DNA from: Argentina anserina
Taxonomy: Eukaryota; Streptophyta; Magnoliopsida; Rosales; Rosaceae
Length of the DNA stretch: 64,000 nucleotides
Assembly: GCF_933775445.1 (NCBI RefSeq)
Contig: NC_065878.1
Location: forward strand, 1,324,001-1,388,000
Direction of reading: 5' to 3'
Shown here: positions 49,851 through 60,369 of the stretch, in pieces
How the letters are laid out: the number at the start of each line of letters is the position of its first letter
Numbering within the stretch: the first letter of the stretch is position 1
Notes under the pieces: model-generated
The model's input: the letters and a program-made list of their open reading frames with translations, nothing else
Database searches by the model: none
What the model was told of the DNA's origin: nothing
Translations under genes and position numbers: made by a program

Positions 49851-50450
49851 CTAGCCGTAACCCGCATGTGCAGCCGCCCAAGAGTGTCCCGTGATAACGC
49901 TTTTTCAGCGGGGCGGGGCCATGGCTGACCGCAAGTCGTTATGCCGCCAGCCTCTGCAGCAATCGGAGATAGACCTGCGGGTCTCGGCAGTAGTCCGGAG
50001 CAGGGGGCAGTAGGCTTGGGCGATACTTTTATTTTTATTTTTACAATTATAAACCAATTCCGGTTTGACCGGTCAATTCAATGAACAATCCATTTGTTTA
50101 TTATGACACTGTTATTACTTTAGTCCCATAGTTGCATTCCAAATGGTGATTGATTTACTAGAGATTGAAATTGTTGTCATCTCAGATTTGGGGCGAAAAA
50201 CTAATGAATTTTTGGCGATAATCTTGGAGAAAACAAACTTGGCGGACAATGTTGTTCATAATGTTAATAATTTATTAAGTCCGTAAGATAAATAGTACAA
50301 TGGTTATCATTGGAGTAAAAAAACTTGGCGAATAACAAACTAGACATGTTGCCATCCGGACAAATCTTATTTGGGGAAGAGATGGAGGTGCTAGGCGTTC
50401 CAAGGATGGCGAAGGTCGCGGCCATTAACACAATTGACAATTTCGTAAAG
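49851..50450. other. spacer between antisense ORF and integrase end
   Basis: Convergent 3' ends of the two opposing coding regions of the Tat-like element. GC-rich up to 50010, then AT-rich. No motif is recognised. Confidence 0.5.
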
Positions 50451-51200
50451 GCCATCCCACTTGGGCTTGAGTCCCAACGGTTTGGGGATGATCGCCTTAA
50501 TGACCCAATCTCCCATGGCGAAATTGTGTTAAGGTGGAGGCAGCTGTATTTATGTCCGGGTCGTAGGCGGCGACTCGCTCCGTGGTAATTTCTGTCTCCA
50601 CCGAAATCACCGCTTCTATTTCAAAGGCCAAGAGAAATGGTGATTGCCCGGTTACTTCCATGGGAGTACTCCAGAGTGCCCATAGGTCCTCAGGTTGTTT
50701 CTTAGCCCATAAACCCGTGGCTAAGTCCAGCTGCTTCTTCAAATTCCGCTTGATGAGCTTGTTAATGACTTCTACCTAACCATTAGTTTATGGATGTGTC
50801 GGGAAAGCATACAAGATGGTGGCGCCATTCTCCCTAGTAAACTGGCGAAACTCATCATTATCGAATTGCAGACCATTGTCCGTGATAAATGCTTGGGAAA
50901 CACCGAAACGACAATAGATGGAGCGCCACAAGAAACTTATCACCTTGTCCGTGGTGATTTTGGTTATGGGCTCGGTCTCAATCCACTTGGTGTGGTAGTC
51001 GACCGCGATGATGACATATCAGAATTTCCCTGGGGCAGTTGGCAATTCCCCAATCAGGTCTAGTCCCCATTGTGCAAAAGGAACCGAAGAAACAATGATG
51101 GAGATGGGGACTGAGGGCTTGTTGTTGTTGTAGGTGTATTGATGATATTACATGCATGAACCGACTATATCCTTTGAGTCTACTTCCATGGTGGGCCAGT
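50450..51200 (-). pseudogene. integrase remnant of the Tat-like element
   Basis: The minus strand reads WGLDLIGELPTAPGK, a catalytic-core start with Asp, then VDYHTKWIETEPITKI, AFITDNGLQFDNDEFRQF with the second Asp, and VEVINKLIKRNLKKQ with the expected Glu. It continues with STPMEVTGQSPFLLAFEIEA. Stops break the frame near 50780 and elsewhere. Confidence 0.8.
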
Positions 51201-51499
51201 AATATTCGGTCTGGAGCGCCTTGAAGGCCAGGTTCTTTGATTCGGCGTGATTGACATAGACGCCGCTATGCAGAGATGCCAACACCTGGTGTCCCTATTC
51301 TGGAGTGAGGCACTTGAGTTAAGGGAATGACTGTCCTCTCTCGGGATTAGGCGGCCATCTCAAACCATATAAAGGGTGGCCTTGTGTCGTAGGCACTTGG
51401 CCTCGGATTTATCCTTAGGCAACTTCCCATTTTTTAAACACTTGATGAAGGGGTCCATCCATGGCGGCGGCAGAAGCTGTTTAATTGCAAATATCTCAT

Positions 51500-52100
51500 A
51501 GTAGAGCTTAGAGATGTTGGGCTTGTCCAAGGTTTCAACAAGGATGTCCGGAGGGATGGAGCTGGGGGTCTGATTGGCCAACCGCACCAATGCATCTGCC
51601 TTGGAATTCTTGGCCCGACATATTTAGTTGACCTCGAAGGAGTCAAACTTCTGGAGTAATGACCTGACCAAATTCTGATATGAGACTAGATGGGGGTGGT
51701 TGGACATATAGTCCCCCTTAACTTGATTGACCACTAATTTGTAGTCGTTGAAAACACGGACAACCGTCGCCCCAAGCTCGCGACATAGCTAGATCCCGAC
51801 GATCAAGGCCTCATATTCCGCGGTATTGTTTGATGCATGGAAGTCAAATATTAGGGCATATGGATACTCGTTCCCTCCGGATCCGTGATGATGATACTTG
51901 TGCCAATATATGTTTTGCTGGCGGAACAATCGACGTGCAGATCCAAAGTGGATGTCGGGTTAGTGATCACGGGGGCGGTCTATATCGGGCCTCCCTCCGG
52001 AGGGATAAAATCAGCTATGAAATCTGCCGCTGCTTGTCCCTTCAGTGTTGTTCTAGCCTTGAAGTGAATATCAAATTCCCCAAGCTCAATGGTCCATTTT
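51500..52100 (-). pseudogene. RNase H remnant of the Tat-like element, downstream half
   Basis: Reads KWTIELGEFDIHFKARTTLK, GQAAADFIADFIPPEG, LDLHVDCSASKTYIGTSIII, then LVVNQVKG-type patterns in other frames. With the solo LTR removed it continues directly from the upstream half at 53705 in the middle of the sequence GRLV/KWTIELGEFD. Confidence 0.75.
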
Positions 52101-52105
52101 ACCAA

Positions 52106-53704
52106 TGATAGTCACATATTTATGTGACTTTTATTGTGTTAATTATTCATTTTATTTAGCTATTTTGTTATGTTTTTATATATTTAATTAACTTTATATA
52201 TTTTTAGGTATTTTGAAGTGGAATAAAGAAGAAGAGAAAAATCTACACCCATATTATGCAAAACTCTGATTTTATTTTGGGTGTAATCATCACCTCTAGG
52301 TCTATCACTTCCTTCTTTATCATACACTTCCTCCATGATCATTCACTTCTTTCATGATCACCCACTTCCTTCCACCTCATTCCATGATCACCAATTTCCT
52401 TTCATGATCACCAACTTCCTTCCACTTCATTCCATGATCACTTACCCCACTCACTACATCATTATCTCTCACTTTTCTCTATTTTTCCACCACTATTCTC
52501 CTATATAAAAACCTCCATCACCACCATCTCTAAACACACCATTTTTCCACAACCAACCAAGAGAAATAGAGAGAGGGGGGGAGGGAAGAAAAAATAGAGA
52601 GAAGAAGAGAAGAGAAATTGGAGAAGACGGACATGGAGAGCCGAAGCGAAGTCACCTTCAATCTCCTCAAGTTACAACTCACATCTTCTCAAGGTGCTAA
52701 AATCTCATCAAGCCTCCACAAGAAAAATGAAGTTCGGTCTCTTCTCCTTTTATTCATCTCTCGTGTATTCTTTGATGCTTTTATTTAAAATTATGTATAA
52801 CTAAATTCCTTGATAGTTATGGGCTAATCAAATCTCTAGATATGTTTTCGATTTCAAACTCCAATTGATTTATATAATTTTATATGAGAATTTCTTCACT
52901 GATTGTTCATTGATAATTCTATTGCATGTCTCATTAGGTCGATACTTTGATGCATGTTTTAGGGTTTTATTATCTTAAATATGTATATGACCGACATATC
53001 GTTGCATATTTTGTGAGAGATAACAAGTTCTTTGCATGTATTTGTGTGAAGTGATTCCTTAGTAATCTAAGGCTATCGACATTGACCTTAGATTCTTTAT
53101 TGTTACTCAAACGTTCTTAGAACTTCATGATTTTAATTATTTTGGTCTAGATACCGATATTTCATAGATCAATTAATTGAGAATATAGTTAAGTCGATAC
53201 CGACATTTTGCTTAACATGACAACTAAGAGAACGTAATACAGTTAATGACCTAACGACATTGACTTAACTGTGAGTGCATTCATCTATAATTATTGACAT
53301 TGTTTTGGGGTGATTGGAGAGAAGTTCCTAACTATTGTTTTTCTCATATTTACATTCATTATTACTTTTTAATATTGTGTTTTTAGCAGTATTTTTGTCT
53401 TACTTATTTTTGTTCACCAATCAAATCAATTCCAAATACCCTCAACATTTGTGTGGTAGTCTGACACTGTGTCTAGTTAGTGTTTATTTAATTTTGTAAA
53501 TTTTGGTTGAGTCTAGCTTAGCTAATTAATTAGGTTTCCGCTCCTAGGTCGAGTTTGCCAGATTTTTGGTTTACCCGTCTGTTTGTGTTTTTAAGTCTTT
53601 GTTTCACCAATCCTCTGCGGGTAATGACCCCTATTTTCCATTTACTACATTGATATAATTGATTTGATAATAGGGTATTTTTGTAGGTGCTTTTGCACCT
53701 ATCA
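52106..53704 (+). mobile_element. solo LTR, 1599 bp, nested in RNase H
   Basis: Starts TGATAGTCACA and ends GCACCTATCA, with ACCAA directly duplicated at 52101-52105 and 53705-53709. A TATA box is at 52502-52511 (TATATAAAAA). The ends (TGATAG, CTATCA) match those of the LARD-like element at 20136, but the body is different, so it belongs to a related family. A degenerate array of CATGATCAC and ACTTCCTT units lies at about 52320-52445. Confidence 0.9.
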
Positions 53705-53937
53705 ACCAATCGGCCGAAGGTCTCGGGTTTCTGGAGGACTTGCCGGAGTTGCTGATTTGTTAGGACATAGATAGTGTGAGCTTGGAAGTATTGGCGAAGT
53801 CTTCGGGTCGTGGTAATTAAGATCAGGGCAAGTTTCTTGATCTCTAGATATCTAGTCTCGACGTCATTCAAACCCTTGCCACTATAGTATACTGGGAGCT
53901 CTATGTTGTCCTTCCGACAAACTAGGGCGGAGCTCAC
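53530..53937 (-). pseudogene. RT/RNase H segment of the Tat-like element, upstream half
   Basis: Positions 53937-53705 read SSALVCRKDNIELPVYYSGK, ETRYLEIKKLALILITTTRR, FQAHTIYVLTNQQLRQVLQK and PETFGRLV, matching the RT-RNase H linker of Ty3/gypsy pol. The frame to the left of 53705 enters the solo LTR and is not pol. Confidence 0.8.
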
Positions 53938-53984
53938 CGTTGTCTAAGAGACTGCCAAATATAGGGGCAAAACCTCCCTCGGCT

Positions 53985-54760
53985 CTAGAGTAGAGATTTT
54001 TGGGACAGAGTTAAGGTATGCCATAAGTCTGAGAAAATCCTCTTCCTACTCCAGGCCCCAAACGATTTTTTTTTGGTACTGGGTGCGGAGGATTCGGAAA
54101 AAATGAGCACACTTGTCTCGGAGGCGAGAAATGAACGGGCTAGGGCTACCACCCGGCCTGTGAGACATTGCACCTCATTTCGGGTAGTTGGGGATGCCAT
54201 GTTTAGTATGGCCTAGACCTTCTCCGGGTTGGCCTCAATGCCTCGTTCACTAACGATGAACCCCAAGAATTTTCCTCCGGCCACAGTCCGCACACATTTA
54301 GCGGGGTTCAACGCATGCCATGTTAGAGAAGTATAAAGAAAATCTTATCCAAGTTGGCGATATGTTCGGTGGCAGTTTTACTTTTATCACCATATCGTAT
54401 CATCCCCATAGACTTCCACAGTTCGACCAATTTCCTACTCAAACATTCAGGTCACACCCCTCTGATATGTTTTCCCGGCGTTTTTCAATCTGAAAGGCAT
54501 GACCAGGTAGCAATATAGATCATTGTCTGTGAGAAAGGCAATATGTTCTTAGTCGTCTAGGTGCATTTTGATTTGATTATAGCCGGAGTAGGCGTTCAGA
54601 AAGCTTAAAAGACCGTACCCTGCCGTGGCATCGACCAGTTGATCTATCTAGACGTGGAGGACGTTATCAATTGGGCAAGTCTGGTTCAAATTTGTGTAGT
54701 CCACACACATTTTCCACGTCCCGTTTGACTTTTTGACCATCACCACGTTGGAGACCTAGG
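53985..54760 (-). pseudogene. reverse transcriptase remnant of the Tat-like element
   Basis: Reads ASNVVMVKKSNGTWKMCVDY, then NLNQTCP, LLSFLNAYSGYNQIKMH, and a damaged active site VEVYGDD where family members have YVDD. Downstream are NPAKCV, GKFLGFIVSERGIEANPEK and NEVQCLTGRVVAL. Several stops interrupt it. Confidence 0.8.
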
Positions 54761-55305
54761 TTAGGTAGTGGACTTCCTGGATAAACTTAATGTCTCAGAA
54801 TCGTTGAACTTCTGCCTAAATGACCTGATATTTCTCTTAGGTGAAAGCCCAGCGCTTTTGGCGAACTGGTTTGAGTCTTGGAGAATATTGAGCTTGTGGG
54901 AGATGAAGTCAGTTGAAATTCTAAGCATATCTGCATACGACCATGCGCAAATGTGTTGGTGATCCTGGAGGTATGCTAAGAGTTAGTCTTGGAGACTTGG
55001 TTCTAATCTGGACCTATCTGTCTGGGTGCGCCTCAGAAAGACCTATCCACTTTGTTTCTTCCACCGAAGCCGGCCGAGCTCTCAGTGGGTGCTTGCTAAG
55101 CTTCTTGGCCCCTATTTTGGATTGTTCATCCGTTCTGGGATCATCTATAGCATCAGTCGAAACCACCGGCATCATTTCATGGCGGCCTTTTCTGGCGGTG
55201 ATGAGATCTAGGTTATTCTGAAGTGTGTCCATTCTATCCCTGGTGATTGTTAAGATCCCCCGGAGTGGGCACTTTCAGTAGGAGCATGTGTCCGGTAATA
55301 ACACA

Positions 55306-55587
55306 TTAGAGCCCCCATAAAACATCTAATCCCAAGATTATGTTATAGGAGGAAGGGCAGTCGACGATGAGGAACTGGGTGGTGATCGTTGTCTGTTTGG
55401 ACCCATGGCCCAGGGTGACTGTCAGGTAATCCGACCTAAATGGTTGGACAATCTCGCCGGAGAAACTGACCAACAGCTCATGGTTGCTATAGAGTTTAGC
55501 CCGGTCCCTGTTAAGTTTGCGGTAGCAATCAACGAACATAACATTGACAGTTGCCCCGGTATCAACCAGTGCCCTTTCGACATACAT
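55306..55587 (-). pseudogene. aspartic protease region of the Tat-like element
   Basis: A 93-codon open stretch reads ERALVDTGATVNVMF with the catalytic DTG, then QFLIVDCPSSYNIILGLDVL, the second conserved protease region. It is the best preserved part of the pol region. Confidence 0.85.
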
Positions 55588-55899
55588 AGTGATCTACATG
55601 CACAATGATTAGCAAATGATCGTTCTGGGCAGCCCAGGCCGCGGTTTCTAACTAGAAAATTGGATTGTATCCCAATCAACATGGGCAGACTTGACCCTTG
55701 GCGGAGCTCGAAGAGCTCAAAGGTTTGCTGGCACTTGGCCGGTTTATGAGGTGGTGGACAGAGGGCTCCTCTCCTTAATGTCATAATTTTCCCGTATACT
55801 TGGATCACATTGGCGTAACAGACGTCTGTATCATATCTCGATCTGCATGATAGGCACAATATTTCCCGGTGCCAAAGCGGGCAGGCTGCTTGGTATACT

Positions 55900-57418
55900 T
55901 TCGCCTCTAGGGCGGTAGCAATAGATCCTTATGGTGCTCATATATCTCTGCATAGGACATGGTGAGATTTATGAATACTTCATTTCGAAGCGGGTTCACT
56001 GTTCTATGCCTCAGTTGGGATCTACGGTCCTAGACCGGGTATGGGTTAGCAAGGCCCCGATTATCTCGTCGGTACCGATTATCACGGCCCATATTGCAGT
56101 GCATGTCTCCTTCCCGGGTGGCCTGTCAGCGCGAGTTCCGAGAGTCATTTATGCCCTGGGCGGACTGTTGCCCATGTCTTTGACCCGAGCGGACCGAATA
56201 GGTGGCTTTTGAGGAAGATCCCAAGGCATCGGGTTTCCCATAGGTGTGGTACTCAGCTTGAGCCCGCCAGGAGGCTGTTTCCATCAATGTCTCATAGGAG
56301 GATGGGGAGTTCTCATTGATCTTCAGGAGGAGCATCCCCGGGTGGAAAACTTGACGGAAACCTGCCTCTGCAATGGTGTAATCCAAGTTATGCCACCGTG
56401 CTGTGGCGTTCTACCATCTAGATAAAAAAATCCCACAGGCTCTCATCCTTTCGTTGCTAGATCTTGAACATGGAGTTGGAGGAATGGTAGATGCTGGTTT
56501 GGAGAATAAATCGGTTAAAAAACTTCTTCGTGAGTTGTTTGAGGCTTTCCATCGAGTTTTGAGGGAGATTCATAAACAAGCTCAAGGCCTCATCCGAGAG
56601 AGTGTCCTGAAAGGTGTGGCAAGCCATGACATCGGTGTATCAGACACATGCCAAGGCGGACTGAAAGTTCTCCAGGTGAGTCCATGGGTCCAAGCACCCA
56701 TTATATTTGGTTATCTTTAGGGGTTTGTCCACGGCTGGCCGACATTCAGCCTGTACCTACAGAGTGAAAAGCCATGCATGGCCGCTATATCCCTCATGTA
56801 GCGGTCGTGGCATGCTCCGAGTTTCAATCCCGTCTACCCTGGCGGCCAAGGTATTTAACGTCTCGCTCACCTGCAAAAGGAGCCGAGTTTGGAGATCTGG
56901 TGCGGGCTGGAGTTCAGTCCGGACGGTTTGATCGAAGCTCTGACAGCTCTCATGGTTTCCCGACCCGGATCCGCCTATGAGCTGCGACGCGGGGGCGACC
57001 CTGGGGATGGATGCAGAGAACAACGGCTAGGAGACAAATATGGTTAGCCATGCCAGTCCCAACCGTAAGGGTGCCCCGGGCGTTGCCAACACTTGCACAC
57101 TCGGAGTGAGAAATCGTTAGTGGGCGGCCTCTAACGCCGCGTCAGTCCCCATGCAGTTTTCCAACGTGGCCCGAATGAGCTTTTTTCTTTTTCGAGCTTC
57201 ACCATCCACGCCAAAGCGTCCCGGGAGTTTTGTCGTTCATCTCTTTTAGCCTTGAGGCTTTGGATGTCTTAGAAAGCTGCTTCTGGCGCGGCAGCGAGAT
57301 CGGTGAAGAGGACTCGAGATGGTTCCCTGATGCCTGTCATTTTGTTGAATAGGTCACCGGTTTCGTCGTTGTTGTCCCAAGGGGACCAGTCGTCTTCGTT
57401 CTCGTTTATGAGAACCAT
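55900..57418 (-). pseudogene. gag remnant of the Tat-like element
   Basis: Possible start at 57418 (MVLINENEDDW). The central region at about 56725-56400 reads YNGCLDPWTHLENFQSALAC, then DEALSLFMNLPQNSMESLKQ and FFNRFI, matching the retrotransposon gag domain. The C-terminal part at 56386-56126 reads FRQVFHPGMLLLKINENSPS, then SYETLMETASWRAQAEYHTY. Stops and shifts are present. Confidence 0.8.
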
Positions 57419-57469
57419 TGTTGAAACCGACAGAGTTGTGATAACGAGGACCCTTCTTCTAGCGACAAC

Positions 57470-57879
57470 TGTTGCGAGTACAAAATCTGGGGGTCTTGTT
57501 CACACAACTTGTATTCAACCTCTGGTCCGATCAACCTACACAAAAACCGGGGTTAAAGTTAAGGACCAGTGGTGCGCCGGTCTATAACTCTCCAAAGCTT
57601 AAGTTAAATCCGGAGCAGGACATAAGTTCATAGGTTAAGAACTTTGGAATACATTTTTTCTTTTTGGGAGAAGTGTTACTTCTATTTACCGATGTGGGAG
57701 AGTGCTTGTACAATATGTTTTTACTGCTTTGGCAAGCTACTTTGGCAGCACCGGCGATGGCGCCTGAGCTAGAGGTGGTGTGACCTACCTTGCCGTGCTG
57801 GGCTAACTTTGGCCGGTCTAGTTGTCAGAATAAGAGGGAATCCTGCCGGGAATTACCCCATTCAGGGGAGTTGTTAACA
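57470..57879 (-). repeat. 5' LTR of the Tat-like element
   Basis: On the minus strand it runs from TGTTAACAACTCCCC at 57879 to CTCGCAACA at 57470. A primer-site-like GTTGTCGCTAGAAGAAGG follows. The outer 169 bp match the left LTR. The inner border rests on the CA ending and the primer-site position and is less certain. Confidence 0.65.
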
Positions 57880-58353
57880 ATAGGAGCGGGAAAGATGCCG
57901 TTTACCGAACTCTGAAGTGAGAAGACATGAAGTAATTAAGCTCTCCTGCGAGTAATAGTAGCATCAACTATCTAAATAGTCGATCATGTCCTCAATGAAG
58001 ATGATATGAATCTAAAGCTAAGTAGGCTGAAATGTTTCGTAAAGTTGCACGGAATCAAGTAGTTTCTCCAAAGAGGATGGAGAATGGTAGATTCCATGGA
58101 AGGTTTGGTTATCTCTGAAATGGTTTCTTAAGAGATCATAAACTAAATTAAATGCCAATGAAGCCTTCTTGCGAAGATATAATCGTCTCTGAAGTGTTCT
58201 GTTCTTTTACAAATTTTGTTTGTTTACGCTGATTGTAAAACAGTATTGCAGGGTTGAGGGATTATTATTGTTGGTTGGTTTTATGCCAAGGTGATATATT
58301 TCAGTATTAATTGTAAGAACATGTCGAGGAGGAATCAGCACGATTTTAAAATA
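57880..58353. other. spacer between two Ty3/gypsy elements
   Basis: Nothing coding. It may be the original flank of the Tat-like element or part of another decayed repeat. No border was recognised. Confidence 0.4.
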
Positions 58354-58674
58354 TGTTATGAGTGAAGATCTTCTAAGTCTCATGTTTGGCTTAAGAACGT
58401 GGTTGGGCCTCAGAAGCTTAGATGGATCATAAGTTATTATTTATGCTAATGATTGTAGTTAATTACCGTTAATTCTCTTACTTGAGTTAATTAGAGAGCA
58501 CCGTCTGATGTGTGACGTGTGTCCTTAGTTGATAGATTGCATGCTCATATTTAAGCTTTCTTCTAGGGTATGTGAACGCAGCTTTTGATCAATATAACAT
58601 CTTCATTTCCTTTTCTATCTTTCTCCCTCTCTGTTCTCTTCTTGGATCCATTAGATAGGGCTTAGACCTTATCA
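58354..58674 (+). repeat. 5' LTR of the chromovirus
   Basis: Begins TGTTATGAGTGAAGATCTTC and ends CTTATCA. The first 105 bp recur at 63896-64000 with a handful of substitutions. Confidence 0.9.
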
Positions 58675-58676
58675 TG

Positions 58677-58688
58677 TGGTATCAGCGC
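58677..58688 (+). other. primer-binding site, initiator tRNA-Met type
   Basis: TGGTATCAGCGC starts two bases after the LTR. It differs by one base from the common TGGTATCAGAGC, which is complementary to the 3' end of initiator tRNA-Met. Confidence 0.8.
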
Positions 58689-60369
58689 ATGGTTTTCTGC
58701 GCCATGAAAAGTACGAAGGATGGCCAGGCTGCCCTTACTGAGATTTCTGATATGGAGTTTGAGCTGCGTGTTTTCAAGGAGGAAACTAGTGCCAAGCTCA
58801 CTGCCTTGGGAGCTGAGTCTAGTGCTAAGATCTCGGCCTTGAGCGATGCTTTGGTCTCGCATCGCGAGGCGTTAGAGCTGTTGCGCGCCGATATGATGGA
58901 GCAGTTTCGTGTCATGATGGAGGCAAACAACCCGCTTCGTTTCAGCTCGCTGCCGCCAGCGGGCACGTCTCTTCGAGCAGGTGGGGGTGGTACCCCATCG
59001 TCCACTGATGGTGTGTCCACTGCAATGTCGTATATGGACTCCTCATGTAGCATCAGACGCATGCTACTGGGTTCTGGAGATGTTGATAAGGACTTGACCC
59101 CCACTCTAGTGACTTTTGCAGCTGCATCGGCTTTGCTGCAACCTTCTATTCTGGGTAATGCGTCTCAGAATGGTCTATCTAGCCTTGTTTCTTTGACCCA
59201 GCCCCAAAAGATGAAACAAGTACTGACCCACTACTACCAACACACAGATCTCGCAAATATCCAACAACCGCACTATGGGACGCAGGGTAATGCTCTCCCA
59301 TCTACTAATTTTTCACATGGATCTGAATCTCATGGCCTATTTTCATCCACACAACCACAACATTCGTTACCGCCTCACTTTGAAGCCCATGTTTCCTCAG
59401 GCACTTACAACTCTACCTCTAATGGTGTTGGACCATCTTACCCTGCCCTCTCGACCTATTCGACTTTCACATCTTCACAACCACAATCACAGATCTACTA
59501 CAAACATCCGTACTCCCCACCAACTGTTCAACAAAACCCTAATCTCCATAATCCACACCCTAACTACCATAATCCAAATCCTAATTTCCACAATTTTGAC
59601 CCAAGCTTACCCTCGATGCGTCAGATGAAGCTCGAGTTCAGTACGTTTGGGGGCGGTGATCCTACTGAGTGGTTGCATCGTGCAGAACAATTTTTCAAGT
59701 TTTATCAAATCCCAGAGCACCACAAATTTGCTATCGCCACCATGCACCTCATAGATAAGGCTGTCGACCGGTGGTTTCTCTTCCGGCATGAATTCCCTCA
59801 CAGTTGGACTGGGTTGAGCGATTTACTCATGCGTGAATTCAGTTCACATTCTCTATCTGATTGCCAAGCCGCTTTGGGTTGGATGCAGCAACATAGGTCT
59901 GTAGATGAACTGGTTTTACAACTCACGCCCTGAAGTCAAACTATCACACCGAGCTCCCGGTTTTACAACTCAAACCCTAAAGTCATTCTTTGTGAGTGGT
60001 TTGAAGGATTCGATTCGAGCTCAAGTCCAAGCCCACCGGCCTGAAATATTATACTCAGCTTGTGAACTAGCAAAAATTTATGAAGAGAGTAGGGAGGCTC
60101 AGTTGAGAGCTCAAAATCGAGGCATAGTAGCCCCTCGCCCTCAAGCACCACCTGCACCACGTTACAATCAGATTTTTGTCCCTGCTCGGCCGCAGGCTAA
60201 CCCACCACGAGCTCCAACAATAAAACCAGTGGTACAAGAGGGAGAACGACGACGTTTGTCTGAGTCGAAGTATGAGGCACGTCGTGCTAGAGAACAATGC
60301 CTCTTTTGTGATGCTCAATTCCACCCGGGCCATAACTATCGGTATGGCCACGAAGTTATGTCTCTATAG
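58689..60369 (+). pseudogene. gag of the chromovirus, frameshifted
   Basis: The ATG at 58689 opens a frame with a heptad-rich N-terminal region (MEFELRVFKEETSAKL, about residues 17-80), a Ser/Pro/Asn/His-rich linker, and the gag core KLEFSTFGGGDPTEWLHRAE then FFKFYQIPEHHKFAIATMHL. It stops at 59933 after VDELVLQL. The rest continues one frame over from about 59940 with FFVSGLKDSIRAQVQAHRPE and a degenerate zinc knuckle CLFCDAQFHPGHNYR, then a stop at 60369. A partial local duplication (GGTTTTACAACTCA at 59921-59930 area and again near 59960) coincides with the frame break. Confidence 0.85.

Larger units (their letters stand above)
46217..57879 (-). mobile_element. decayed Tat-like Ty3/gypsy retrotransposon, minus orientation
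   Basis: In minus orientation the order is 5' LTR (57879-57470), gag, protease, RT, RNase H, integrase, then an ORF on the opposite strand (47520-49850), a 77-bp minisatellite, and a shortened 3' LTR (46401-46217). This gag-pol order with an extra antisense ORF before the 3' LTR is characteristic of the Tat lineage (Grande-like elements). The frames carry many stops and frameshifts. A 1.6-kb solo LTR has inserted into the RNase H region. The 3' LTR lacks the last 240 bp or so present in the 5' LTR, so no target duplication can be found. Confidence 0.8.
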
